A stretch of 64,000 nucleotides of DNA from contig NZ_VKDE01000004.1 of NCBI RefSeq assembly GCF_007097485.1, positions 289,169 through 353,168 on the forward strand. The letters run 5' to 3'. Below the pieces are notes generated by a model. That model had not been told where the DNA came from and searched no databases. It saw only the letters and a program-made list of their open reading frames with translations. Positions 8,882 through 17,673 of this stretch are shown here, in pieces. A program made the translations under genes and the position numbers. Every line of letters begins with the position of its first letter. The stretch's first letter is position 1. This stretch comes from Carboxylicivirga sp. M1479 (GTDB lineage: Bacteria; Bacteroidota; Bacteroidia; Bacteroidales; Marinilabiliaceae).

Positions 8882-9745
8882 ATGGAAGAAATATCGATTA
8901 AAAGAGAGTACTTAAAAGGTACTCTCATTCTGGTGGCGATTGTGTTGCTAGGTTTGTTTTTAAACTCTACGATTGGCCTGTTTGGATTTGTGAAAATGTT
9001 ATGGCCTCAAAACTTAATCGTGATTTCTATTGCCTTGGTCCTTGGTTTATGTATTGGTTTTATTGCTAATTCTCAACGATTATGGTTTTTTAAAAGTGTT
9101 GCTTTCATATTGCCAACGCTAATGTTTTTAATGGTCATTGGTGCATGGTTAATGCTTCATCCCGATGCTGTTGGTAAGGAGTGGCTTAGTCCATTGCTTC
9201 AGGTGCCTGCTTTTTTAGCTGCTGTATATGTTTTTTTGAGTAGTGGTATTTATGTGGCATTAAATGTTTCATCCTTCAAAAATAGGTGGTCGAGTATTGT
9301 TTTATCGCTTGTGTCTCTTGTTTTTATTTTTGGAACTGTTGTGGGAAAAAACGACTACTATCAATTAGCGATGAGAATTGGTTCTGAACGTGCTATTTTT
9401 GAAGCTAATGAGGTCGACGGAGACGAATATTACCAACTGCCATTTGCTGTTAAGTTGATTACTAGTATTGTGGATGAGTCTATTGAATCGCAGATTAGTA
9501 AAGCGAGTGTGAGGGTTTTTAATACCGTTGAAGACTTTGAGGATGTGGAATTAAGTCTGGATAATAATTTTAAGATAAAAGGTTGGGTTATTGCGTTATC
9601 CCAGACTCAATACTACGGAAGTGTTGCAGATGATCTTGTGGATATTGATCTGGTTTTCGATCGTTGGATTGAGTTAAAGTACTTTAGTCTGGGCTTTTTA
9701 TTAATTGGTTTAATATTGCGTCGACGCAGTATTAAAGTTGAGTGA
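8882..9745 (+). CDS. ResB-like membrane protein, possibly for cytochrome c maturation
   Basis: A 287-residue protein with five N-terminal hydrophobic helices, a roughly 100-residue extracytoplasmic region and one C-terminal helix ending RRRS. The segment FKIKGWVIALSQTQYY followed by LVFDRWIELKYFSLGF recalls the C-terminal part of ResB/Ccs1 haem-handling proteins, where a beta-rich periplasmic domain precedes the last helix. It is much shorter than normal ResB and no haem-ligand His is obvious, so it may be a divergent accessory protein. Its place directly after cytochrome b and c genes supports a role in haem assembly or electron transfer. Confidence 0.45.
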   Translation: MEEISIKREYLKGTLILVAIVLLGLFLNSTIGLFGFVKMLWPQNLIVISIALVLGLCIGFIANSQRLWFFKSVAFILPTLMFLMVIGAWLMLHPDAVGKEWLSPLLQVPAFLAAVYVFLSSGIYVALNVSSFKNRWSSIVLSLVSLVFIFGTVVGKNDYYQLAMRIGSERAIFEANEVDGDEYYQLPFAVKLITSIVDESIESQISKASVRVFNTVEDFEDVELSLDNNFKIKGWVIALSQTQYYGSVADDLVDIDLVFDRWIELKYFSLGFLLIGLILRRRSIKVE

Positions 9746-9770
9746 TTATTAGTGTTGAGTTTATTATATA

Positions 9771-9805
9771 AAAAGAGGGTAATCCGTTATGGATTACCCT
9801 CTTTT
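9771..9805. terminator. Bidirectional terminator
   Basis: A perfect 15-bp stem (9771-9785 with 9791-9805) with loop GTTAT is flanked by A and T runs. It lies between the convergent ResB-like and alpha-oxoamine synthase genes and can serve both. Confidence 0.85.
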
Positions 9806-9823
9806 ATAATATTCTGAAATGGA

Positions 9824-11077
9824 TTAAATTACACTAGCAATTTTATCACTCTTGTATTTTCCTTCTTTTAGTTTTTCTTGAACCTCACGGAATGCTTTAA
9901 TCGTATAATCCACATCTTCCATTGTGTGAACTGCTGTTGGTATTATACGAAGCATAATTTGATCTTTAGGTATAACAGGATAGATGACAATAGAACAGAA
10001 AATATTATAATTTTCACGTAAATCCATTGTTAACTGAGTTGCTTCACCAACATTACCCTCTAAGAATACTGGTGTAACTGGCGATTCCGTTTTTCCTAAG
10101 TTAAAACCTGCATCTTTCAAGCCTTTCTGAAGCGCGTTAACAACTTTCCAAAGGTTTTCTTTGTGTTCAGGTTGGTCGCGTAACATCTCTAGTCGTTTAA
10201 GAGCACCAAATACCATCGGCATTGGAAGAGACTTCGCGAAGATTTGTGAACGTAGGTTGTATCGTAAGAAGCTAACAACTTCCTCATTACTGGCTACAAA
10301 GCCACCAATGCCTGCCATTGATTTTGCAAATGTGTTAAATACAACATCAATCTGGTCGGCTACATCAAAATGTTCTGCAACACCAGCACCAGTTTTACCC
10401 ATTGTACCAAATCCGTGTGCATCGTCAACCAAAATACGGAAATCGTATTTCTCCTTTAAAGCAACAATGTCTTTTAAGTTTCCAAGGTCTCCAGCCATGC
10501 CAAATACACCTTCAGTAATCAAAAGGATACCTCCGCCAGTTTCTTTCACGCGCTTAGTGGCGAACTGAAGCATCTTTTCACACTTGTCCATTTCATTGTG
10601 AGCAAAAACGAAGCTTTTACCACCTTTAGCTTTGTGAATGAAAATACCATCCATGATACAAGCATGTGACTCAGAATCATAAACGATAACATCATTTCTA
10701 GTTGCTAATGCATCAATGATAGAAACCATTCCCTGATAGCCGAAGTTTAGTAGGTAAGAATCTTCTTTTCCAACAAATTCAGCAAGTTTAGCTTCTAGCT
10801 CTTCGTGCTTACTAGTCTGTCCTGACATCATACGAGCACCCATAGGGTACGCCATACCGTAATCGGCAGCGGCATCAGCATCTGCTTTTCTTACGTCAGG
10901 ATGGTTAGCCAATCCTAGGTAGTTATTTAAACTCCAGGTCAAAACTTCTTTACCACGGAATTTCATTTTTGGGCTAATTTCACCTTCTAATTTTGGGAAT
11001 GTGAAATATCCATGAGCCTCTTTGCCATATTGTCCTAAAGGACCCATATGTTCTTTTATTCTATCGAAAATGTCCAC
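9824..11077 (-). CDS. Alpha-oxoamine synthase (serine/cysteate acyltransferase type)
   Basis: A 417-residue PLP enzyme of the KBL/BioF/serine palmitoyltransferase family. Visible features are the PLP-ring His region (YDSESHAC), the Asp-His pair VDDAHGFG, and the Schiff-base lysine in TFAKSMAGIGGF. The family condenses an amino acid with an acyl thioester. In Bacteroidota this type of protein is either serine palmitoyltransferase of sphingolipid synthesis or the cysteate acyltransferase of sulfonolipid synthesis; sequence alone does not decide. No biotin genes are nearby, which speaks against BioF. A Bacteroidota-like -7 box (TACATTTG) lies 28 bp upstream. Confidence 0.82.
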   Translation of the reverse strand: MDIFDRIKEHMGPLGQYGKEAHGYFTFPKLEGEISPKMKFRGKEVLTWSLNNYLGLANHPDVRKADADAAADYGMAYPMGARMMSGQTSKHEELEAKLAEFVGKEDSYLLNFGYQGMVSIIDALATRNDVIVYDSESHACIMDGIFIHKAKGGKSFVFAHNEMDKCEKMLQFATKRVKETGGGILLITEGVFGMAGDLGNLKDIVALKEKYDFRILVDDAHGFGTMGKTGAGVAEHFDVADQIDVVFNTFAKSMAGIGGFVASNEEVVSFLRYNLRSQIFAKSLPMPMVFGALKRLEMLRDQPEHKENLWKVVNALQKGLKDAGFNLGKTESPVTPVFLEGNVGEATQLTMDLRENYNIFCSIVIYPVIPKDQIMLRIIPTAVHTMEDVDYTIKAFREVQEKLKEGKYKSDKIASVI

Positions 11078-11104
11078 TATACTGAGCTTTTAAAATTTTC
11101 CGTG

Positions 11105-11112
11105 CAAATGTA
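11105..11112 (-). promoter_or_regulatory. Bacteroidota -7 box for the alpha-oxoamine synthase gene
   Basis: TACATTTG on the minus strand fits TAnnTTTG and lies 28 bp before the start codon. No convincing -33 TTG at the right distance is seen. The remaining intergenic stretch to 11452 holds no gene I can support. Confidence 0.45.
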
Positions 11113-11352
11113 GTGTTTTTACTTATCTTTATAAAGGAAACCTTATTAAAAAAGAATGTAGCTTGAGTTAAGGATGGGTGTAAGTGTCTGGTAGAGTGTG
11201 TGGTTGATTGCTAAGTAGCGCTTGTGTTCGTAGCTTGGCTTGATGTAGTACCTGTTCTTAAAATATGCTAATACTCGTGATTTTTTGATTGATAAATTAC
11301 TGACGATGATAGATGCAAATTATTGTGCTTGTTGAATATATCAAATTGGGTG

Positions 11353-11383
11353 TTGTGAGGTTGAATACTAAAGTTTATCTTTG
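11353..11383 (+). promoter_or_regulatory. Promoter of bamD operon (TTG-N20-TATCTTTG)
   Basis: TTG at 11353-11355 and TATCTTTG at 11376-11383 are separated by 20 bp, matching the Bacteroidota -33/-7 pattern. The bamD start is 70 bp downstream. Confidence 0.55.
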
Positions 11384-11452
11384 CATGTTGTAAAAATGGT
11401 GGTAATTAGTGCTGTTTTTATTTAATAATTGAATCTTGTTAAGATTAAATAT

Positions 11453-12286
11453 ATGAAGTTGAAGCACTTGGTTTTTGTTTTTGCCTTAATAGGGCTTGTT
11501 TTTTCTGGCTGTAGTAAATATCAAAAACTGCTTAAGAGTCAGGATTATGAGCAGTGGTATACCGAAGCAATGAGGTATTACGAAAAGGAAGACTACACAC
11601 GTGCAGCAACTTTATTAAATCAATTGGTTAACATATATCGTGGTACAGATAAGGCCGAAGAAGTGAACTATGTTTATGCTAACTGTTTGTATGGATTAAA
11701 TGATTTTATGACTGCAGGTCATTTTTATCGTGAGTATGTAAAAAGTTTTCCAGCTGGGGATTATGCTGAGGAATGTCAGTACATGAGTGCGTATTGCTAT
11801 TATATGCGATCGCCAAAGCCACGTCTTGACCAAACGACAACTGAGGAAGCAATTCAGGAGTTTCAGTTGTTTATTAATATGTACCCCAATAGTGCGCGGG
11901 TTGAGGAATCAACACGATTGATGGATGAATTGAGGGATAAGTTGGTTTATAAGTCATACCTAAGTGCTAAGTTGTATTACAACCTGGGTGATTATTTAGG
12001 TAATAACTACAAGTCAGCGGTTATCGCTGCTCAAAACAGTTTGCGTGATTTTCCAGACACCAAATATCGAGAAGAATTATCATTTTTGATTTTGGAATCA
12101 AAATATATCCAGGCTGTAAACAGTGTGGAGGAGAAAAAAGAAGAGCGTGTTCGTGATACATTAGATGAATATTACTCCTTTGTTAATGAGTTTCCTGAAG
12201 GGAAAATGAGACGCAAAGCAGAGCGTATTTTCGAAGATTCAGATCGAATGCTTAAAGAGTATAATAAAGAAGTTGCAGTAAATTAA
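11453..12286 (+). CDS. bamD: Outer-membrane assembly lipoprotein BamD
   Basis: A 277-residue lipoprotein (signal ending FSGC, Cys at residue 20) followed by tetratricopeptide-like helical pairs, for example EQWYTEAMRYYEKEDYTRAATLL and EVNYVYANCLYGLNDFMTAGHFYREY. This matches BamD, the helical scaffold of the BAM complex that inserts beta-barrel proteins in the outer membrane. The start at 11453 is preferred over 11429 because it gives a normal lipoprotein signal. It is followed after 10 bp by the omega-subunit gene and then coaBC, an order seen often in Bacteroidota. Confidence 0.9.
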   Translation: MKLKHLVFVFALIGLVFSGCSKYQKLLKSQDYEQWYTEAMRYYEKEDYTRAATLLNQLVNIYRGTDKAEEVNYVYANCLYGLNDFMTAGHFYREYVKSFPAGDYAEECQYMSAYCYYMRSPKPRLDQTTTEEAIQEFQLFINMYPNSARVEESTRLMDELRDKLVYKSYLSAKLYYNLGDYLGNNYKSAVIAAQNSLRDFPDTKYREELSFLILESKYIQAVNSVEEKKEERVRDTLDEYYSFVNEFPEGKMRRKAERIFEDSDRMLKEYNKEVAVN

Positions 12287-12296
12287 AAATTATCAT

Positions 12297-12635
12297 ATGT
12301 CAATCGACTACAAGAAAACAAATGCACCGGTTTCAACAGTAACTTGGGATAAGAACGAATTATCTGAACCAACCGGGAATCTTTATGAATCACTTGTTGT
12401 GATGGGTAAAAGAGCCAATCAGATAAGTTCAGAAATGAAGGAAGAGTTGAATAAGAAGCTACAAGAATTCGCTTCTTACACGGATAATTTAGAGGAAGTT
12501 TTTGAAAACCGTGAGCAGATTGAGATTTCGCGCTTTTATGAGCGTTTGCCAAAATCGGTTTGTATTGCAACCCAAGAATTTGTTGAGGGTAAGGTTTACC
12601 ACCGTAATCCTGATAGAGAAGGTTCTGAAGAGTAA
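12297..12635 (+). CDS. rpoZ: RNA polymerase omega subunit (Rpb6-like)
   Basis: A 112-residue protein. The core GNLYESLVVMGKRANQIS is the conserved Rpb6/omega helix that clamps the beta-prime C-terminus, and the protein has the short acidic-ended form usual in Bacteroidota. It starts 10 bp after bamD and precedes coaBC, a conserved neighbourhood that supports the assignment. The C-terminal region (CIATQEFVEGKVYHRNPDRE) is likewise lineage-typical. Confidence 0.85.
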   Translation: MSIDYKKTNAPVSTVTWDKNELSEPTGNLYESLVVMGKRANQISSEMKEELNKKLQEFASYTDNLEEVFENREQIEISRFYERLPKSVCIATQEFVEGKVYHRNPDREGSEE

Positions 12636-12737
12636 AAAGGTTAGGTTTCTATTATTTTAATAAAACCTTTCTGATTTAAAAATATAAAGGTAAAGGGGAA
12701 TGGTGTATTCTCTTTTATCTTTTTTTATTTTTGGGAT

Positions 12738-13955
12738 ATGCTAAAAGGAAAAAAGTTTATACTTGGAATAGCTGGTGGTATTGCAGCTTATAAATGTGCT
12801 CAACTAACTCGTTTGCTGGTTAAAGAAGGGGCAGAGGTGCAGGTGATTATGACTAAGTTGGCCAAGGAGTTTATAACTCCCTTAACCATGGCAACTTTAT
12901 CGAAGCGTCCTATTTTAGTTGAGTTTTTTAATCCTGAAAATGGCGATTGGAACAGTCATGTTGATAGTGGCCTTTGGGCCGATGCTATGATTGTTGCTCC
13001 AGCTACAGCTAATACCATGGGCAAAATGGCCAATGGTGTAGCAGATAATTTATTGATCACAACTTATTTGTCTGCTCGTTGTCCTGTATTTGTTGCGCCA
13101 ACTATGGATTTGGATATGTATCAGCATCCGTCTACCCAGCGCAATATGCAAACACTTCTATCATACGGTAACCATTTAATTGAACCCAATGCTGGAGAAT
13201 TGGCGAGTGGTTTAGTTGGAAAGGGTAGAATGGCAGAACCGGAAGAGATCGTTGGTGAGTTAAAGAATTTTTTTCAAAATCAGGATAAACAAGAGTTACT
13301 AGGGAAGAAAGTACTAGTATCCGCTGGTCCAACACACGAAAAAATTGATCCGGTAAGGTTTATTGGTAACTACTCATCGGGTAAAATGGGATATGCTATT
13401 GCAGAAGAATTAGCGGAGCGTGGAGCAGAAGTGTCGTTGGTAAGTGGTCCAAGTCAATTGAGTGTTATTCATAAAAATATTAAACGCATTGATGTGCAAA
13501 GTTCGGCGGAAATGCACGATGCTTGTGTTAAGGAGTACGAAGGTGCCGATGCTGCCATTATGTCGGCTGCAGTAGCAGATTATACGCCTGAAATTGTGGA
13601 AGGGCAAAAAGTAAAGCGAAAGGCGCCCAAAGTATCCATAGAATTGAAGGCAACAGTTGATATTGCTGCGACGCTTGGTGCCACAAAAACAAAGAATCAG
13701 TTACTTGTTGGTTTTGCTTTGGAAACGCAAAATGCTGAAGAGAATGCACGTAAGAAATTAGAAAAGAAAAATCTAGATTTTATTGTTTTAAACAGTCTGG
13801 AAGATGCAGGTGCAGGTTTTAATTCTGATACTAATAAAATCACAATTATCGATAAGGATAATAAGACGCAGAATTTTCCGTTAAAGAGTAAAGTGGAAGT
13901 AGCCAAGGATATTGTTAATGAATTGCTTACTCGCATAAATGGTGTCGCACCATAA
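12738..13955 (+). CDS. coaBC: Bifunctional phosphopantothenoylcysteine synthetase/decarboxylase
   Basis: A 405-residue coenzyme A biosynthesis enzyme. The N-terminal CoaC half (about 1-185) starts GIAGGIAAYKCAQL and carries the catalytic-His region (NSHVDSGLWADAMIVAPATA) and the FMN-site segment APTMDLDMYQHP. The C-terminal CoaB half begins at about 195 with VLVSAGPTHEKIDPVRFIGN and NYSSGKMGYAIAEE. It couples 4'-phosphopantothenate to cysteine and decarboxylates the product. It lies 15 bp before porD. Confidence 0.95.
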   Translation: MLKGKKFILGIAGGIAAYKCAQLTRLLVKEGAEVQVIMTKLAKEFITPLTMATLSKRPILVEFFNPENGDWNSHVDSGLWADAMIVAPATANTMGKMANGVADNLLITTYLSARCPVFVAPTMDLDMYQHPSTQRNMQTLLSYGNHLIEPNAGELASGLVGKGRMAEPEEIVGELKNFFQNQDKQELLGKKVLVSAGPTHEKIDPVRFIGNYSSGKMGYAIAEELAERGAEVSLVSGPSQLSVIHKNIKRIDVQSSAEMHDACVKEYEGADAAIMSAAVADYTPEIVEGQKVKRKAPKVSIELKATVDIAATLGATKTKNQLLVGFALETQNAEENARKKLEKKNLDFIVLNSLEDAGAGFNSDTNKITIIDKDNKTQNFPLKSKVEVAKDIVNELLTRINGVAP

Positions 13956-13970
13956 CCTTACAAGATCGCT

Positions 13971-14867
13971 ATGAAATACGTATTGATTATTCTATTTGTT
14001 TTTTTGGGGATGAGAGCTCAAGCGCAAGAGTTTCAGTGTGCTGTGCAGGTTGTTTCTTCACAAATTCAAAGTTCTAATAAAAAGGTGTTCGAAACTCTTC
14101 AAACATCTATTATGGAGTTTATGAATAATCAGAAATGGACAAATGATAAGTTTGCGCCTGAAGAGAGAATTGATTGTAATATAATGATCAACATCTCTGA
14201 AATGATTTCCATTGATGAGTTTAGAGGAACGTTTCAAATACAGGCACGTCGTCCGGTATATAACACTAACTACTATACGGTATTGTTCAATCATCAAGAT
14301 CAGGATTTTCATTTTAAGTACGTGGAGTTCGAACCATTGATTTATAATCCTAATAACTTTGATTCTAATCTTATTGCTGTATTAGCCTACTATGCTAATA
14401 TCGTACTGGGTTTAGATTACGACTCCTTTAAAAATAATGGAGGTACACCTTATTTCCAAGAAGCAGAAAGAATTGTAAATAGGGCGCAGAGTGCTCGTGA
14501 GGGTGGCTGGAAGTCATTTGAGGGCCAAAGGAATAGGTATTGGTTAGTCGAGAATATTTTAAATGAGTACCACCGTCCGCTACGTCAATGCATGTATCAG
14601 TATCATCGAAAAGGTTTAGATCGCATGGGTGATAAAGTAGAAGAAGGACGTGCGGAAGTCGTCAAGGCATTGGAGTTGACTCGAAAGGTGCATAGGCAGC
14701 GACCGAGTTCATTTTTCACTCAAGTTTTTTTTACTGCCAAAGCCGATGAGCTAGTCAAGATATTTGAGGAGTCTTTTTCTATGGAAAAAGGTCGTGTAGT
14801 TGAAATTTTACTGGAGGTGGATCCTCCAAATAGTAAGAAATACGAAAAGATTTTATCGTCAAAATAA
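13971..14867 (+). CDS. porD: DUF4835 / type IX secretion protein PorD
   Basis: A 298-residue exported protein (signal ends AQAQE) covering the whole DUF4835 family: the N-terminal FQCAVQVVSSQIQSSNK, the middle FEPLIYNPNNFDSNLIAVLA and GTPYFQEAERIVNRAQSA, and the C-terminal RFxxQ-like HRPLRQCMYQYHRKGLD. The family has been named PorD and linked to the type IX secretion system of Bacteroidota, although its molecular job is unclear. The coaBC-porD-recN order is typical for the phylum. The recN start codon is 1 bp after its stop. Confidence 0.8.
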   Translation: MKYVLIILFVFLGMRAQAQEFQCAVQVVSSQIQSSNKKVFETLQTSIMEFMNNQKWTNDKFAPEERIDCNIMINISEMISIDEFRGTFQIQARRPVYNTNYYTVLFNHQDQDFHFKYVEFEPLIYNPNNFDSNLIAVLAYYANIVLGLDYDSFKNNGGTPYFQEAERIVNRAQSAREGGWKSFEGQRNRYWLVENILNEYHRPLRQCMYQYHRKGLDRMGDKVEEGRAEVVKALELTRKVHRQRPSSFFTQVFFTAKADELVKIFEESFSMEKGRVVEILLEVDPPNSKKYEKILSSK

Positions 14868-14868
14868 T

Positions 14869-16524
14869 ATGCTCAAGTCATTATCTATATCTAATTACGC
14901 TTTAATTGATAAGGTAGAAGTTGCCTTTGAAGGTGGTTTAACTGTTATTACTGGAGAAACAGGGGCTGGAAAGTCGGTTTTGCTTGGTGCTATGTCCTTA
15001 ATTTTAGGTCAGCGCAGCGATGTTAATGCATTGCTTAGTAAAGAACAGAAGTGCATTGTAGAAGGAGAGTTTTTTATTGGTAATTATGGTTTGATTGATT
15101 TTTTCGAAGCAAATGATGTTGATTACGAAGAGGTAACAATCATCAGACGTGAATTATTGCCATCGGGGAAGTCAAGAGCTTTTGTTAATGATACGCCCGT
15201 GAATTTGGGCTTTCTTAAAGGTATCAGTGCCCAGTTAATCGATGTTCACTCGCAACATCAAAACTTATTGCTTGACGATAGTGGTTTTCATATGACCGTT
15301 ATTGACACCCTAGCCGACAATAATAAGCTTCGGGATCAATACAAAAATGAGTATAAGAATTATAAATCTTTGAGTAAAGAAATTGAGATTATGATTGCTG
15401 AAAATGATAAGCAAAAAGCAGATCTTGATTATATGCAATTTCAATATGAGCAACTCAAAGATGCTAATTTAAAAGAGGGGCAACAGGCAGAATTAGAGCA
15501 GGAATTAGAGCAATTAACGCATGCCGAGGAAATAAAAACATCCTTAGTAGATGTGGTAAATAATCTAAATCACGAACCATCGCCTGTTCTAGAGCTCTTA
15601 GTTGATTCGGTTAATAAGTTAGAACGAATCAGTGGTTTTATAGATGGTGGTGAAGAGTTGATTCAACGAATAGAGTCAGCTCGCATTGATCTTAAGGATT
15701 TGGCTGAGGATTTAGAAGCGCGTTCTGAGAATTTGGAGTATAATCCAGAGGTGGTTTCTAAGATGCAGCAAAAGCTAAATGATATATACAGTCTTCAGCA
15801 GAAACACCGTGTTTCGTCTGTTGAAGAATTAATTGAATTAAGGAATGATTTTGAGCAACGTATTCATAAGGTCAATTTCTTTGACGATGAACTGCAACTA
15901 AAACAAAAAAACTTAATAGGCATCGAAAAAAAGCTGGCTAAGGCATGTGCTGATTTAAGTAAAACACGAAGCAAGGTTTTTAGCAAGGTTAAGAGTAATA
16001 TTGAAAAACAATTACAGGTGCTGGGAATTCCCCATGCCAATTTTGTTATACAACATCATATAAGTGATGAGTATGGTGTCAATGGTAAAGACGAGATAGA
16101 ATTTCTATTCTCGGGTAATAAAGGAGGTCAGCCATCTTCTATTAATAAAGTAGCATCTGGTGGCGAAATTTCTAGAGTGATGTTGTCAATTAAATCGTTG
16201 TTATCGTCAAGTAAAGGTTTGCCAACCATAATTTTTGATGAAATTGATACGGGTGTTTCTGGTGAAGTGGCCGATCAAATGGGTGGAATAATGGCTCACA
16301 TGAGTAGTTCTATGCAAGTAATCAGCATTTCACATTTGCCACAAATTGCGGTTAAGGGGGATCATCATTTTAAAGTGTATAAAACAGATGATGCGGATAA
16401 AACAATCTCAAATATCCGGAAATTAAACCACGAAGATCGTGTTGTAGAGGTTGCAAAGATGCTAAGTGGCTCAACTTTATCAGAAGCTGCTATCGAGAAT
16501 GCAAGGTCGCTATTGAATAACTAA
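14869..16524 (+). CDS. recN: DNA repair protein RecN
   Basis: A 551-residue SMC-like ATPase for double-strand break repair. It has the N-terminal MLKSLSISNYALID, Walker A GETGAGKS, QRSD loop, Gln-containing DVHSQHQNLLLD, long central coiled coil (about 150-380), ABC signature ASGGEISRVMLSIK and Walker B TIIFDEIDTGVSG with the D-loop. The start at 14869 fits the family; an upstream in-frame ATG at 14800 lies inside porD. Coupled to porD. Confidence 0.95.
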   Translation: MLKSLSISNYALIDKVEVAFEGGLTVITGETGAGKSVLLGAMSLILGQRSDVNALLSKEQKCIVEGEFFIGNYGLIDFFEANDVDYEEVTIIRRELLPSGKSRAFVNDTPVNLGFLKGISAQLIDVHSQHQNLLLDDSGFHMTVIDTLADNNKLRDQYKNEYKNYKSLSKEIEIMIAENDKQKADLDYMQFQYEQLKDANLKEGQQAELEQELEQLTHAEEIKTSLVDVVNNLNHEPSPVLELLVDSVNKLERISGFIDGGEELIQRIESARIDLKDLAEDLEARSENLEYNPEVVSKMQQKLNDIYSLQQKHRVSSVEELIELRNDFEQRIHKVNFFDDELQLKQKNLIGIEKKLAKACADLSKTRSKVFSKVKSNIEKQLQVLGIPHANFVIQHHISDEYGVNGKDEIEFLFSGNKGGQPSSINKVASGGEISRVMLSIKSLLSSSKGLPTIIFDEIDTGVSGEVADQMGGIMAHMSSSMQVISISHLPQIAVKGDHHFKVYKTDDADKTISNIRKLNHEDRVVEVAKMLSGSTLSEAAIENARSLLNN

Positions 16525-16603
16525 TCAGGTATTTATAACTTACAAAACCTTTTTGCCTATTGCTTGTTGTAATAGGTTAGGTATATAATATTAATGTTGA
16601 AAC

Positions 16604-16633
16604 TTGTGTTGTGCAACATATGATGTATATTTG
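16604..16633 (+). promoter_or_regulatory. Promoter of fabI (TTG-N19-TATATTTG)
   Basis: TTG at 16604-16606 and TATATTTG at 16626-16633 with 19-bp spacing form one of the best Bacteroidota-type promoters in the window, 22 bp before the fabI ATG. Confidence 0.6.
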
Positions 16634-16654
16634 TGCGCTCAAAAATAAATTGAT

Positions 16655-17500
16655 ATGGGATTTGATCTTTTAAAAGGAAAAAGAGGGATTATTTTTGGAG
16701 CCCTTAATGACATGTCTATTGCATGGAAAGTAGCTGAAAGAGCTTACGAAGAAGGGGCCCGATTTACATTGTCTAATACGCCGGTTGCTTGCCGTATGGG
16801 TGAGGTAGTTGAACTGGGTAAGAAGTGTGAGGCTGAAATTATTCCTGCTGACGCTACAAATGTAGCCGACCTGGAGAATGTTTTCGATAAATCAATGGAG
16901 GTGCTTGGCGGAAAAGTGGATTTCGTTTTGCATTCAATCGGAATGTCATTAAATGTTCGTAAAAAGAGGGTTTATCATGACTTGGACTACAATTATCTAA
17001 ACAAAACTTTAGATATTTCTGCAGTTTCTTTTCATAAAATGTTACAGGTAGCTTTCAAAAAGGACGCTGTTAGTGAATGGGGATCTGTTTTAGGTTTAAG
17101 CTATATTGCTGCCCAACGTACCCTTTACGGATATAACGATATGGCAGATGCGAAAGCATTATTAGAGTCTATCGCGCGTAGCTTTGGATATATTTATGGT
17201 CGCGAACGTAAAGTAAGAATCAATACTATTTCACAATCACCAACTGTAACAACAGCTGGTAGTGGTGTAAAAGGTATCGATGGCTTAATTGACTTTTCTG
17301 ATCGTATGTCGCCCTTGGGTAATGCTGATGCTGCTGATTGTGCCGACTATTGTATTACAATGTTCTCCGATCTTACGAAAAAAGTAACCATGCAGAATCT
17401 GTTTCACGATGGTGGGTTCTCTAATGTGGGAATGAGTTTAAGGGCCATGACTCAGTATAATAAGAGTTTTGACCAAGATGACTTGGAAACAAAATACTAA
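16655..17500 (+). CDS. fabI: Enoyl-[acyl-carrier-protein] reductase FabI
   Basis: A 281-residue NADH-dependent short-chain reductase that completes each fatty-acid elongation cycle. The N-terminus KGKRGIIFGALNDMSIAWKV is the FabI nucleotide-binding form. The catalytic Tyr and Lys are in GYNDMADAKALLES (Tyr-x6-Lys), and HSIG follows the fourth strand. Typical length is about 265. It is followed by its own strong terminator and preceded by a clear promoter, so it is probably monocistronic. Confidence 0.93.
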   Translation: MGFDLLKGKRGIIFGALNDMSIAWKVAERAYEEGARFTLSNTPVACRMGEVVELGKKCEAEIIPADATNVADLENVFDKSMEVLGGKVDFVLHSIGMSLNVRKKRVYHDLDYNYLNKTLDISAVSFHKMLQVAFKKDAVSEWGSVLGLSYIAAQRTLYGYNDMADAKALLESIARSFGYIYGRERKVRINTISQSPTVTTAGSGVKGIDGLIDFSDRMSPLGNADAADCADYCITMFSDLTKKVTMQNLFHDGGFSNVGMSLRAMTQYNKSFDQDDLETKY

Positions 17501-17507
17501 AATTGAG

Positions 17508-17533
17508 AAAGGGTGCTGAAAGCACCCTTTTTT
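17508..17533 (+). terminator. Rho-independent terminator of fabI
   Basis: AAAGGGTGCT pairs with AGCACCCTTT around loop GAA and is followed by a T run. Confidence 0.9.
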
Positions 17534-17594
17534 GATAGGTTTAATTAACTTAAAAGCACTGCTCTAAATATTTTTATTGTCGTGTTTTAATCAT

Positions 17595-17602
17595 TAAATT
17601 TG
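17595..17602 (+). promoter_or_regulatory. Bacteroidota -7 box for cysDN
   Basis: TAAATTTG matches TAnnTTTG and lies 71 bp before the cysD ATG. The nearest -33-like TTG (17577-17579) is spaced 15 bp, shorter than usual. Confidence 0.4.
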
Positions 17603-17673
17603 GCCACGTTTTTATTGAGAATATGGCAGTTTTAACGTAATGCCGAAATATATTGTTGACAAATAAAGTAATC

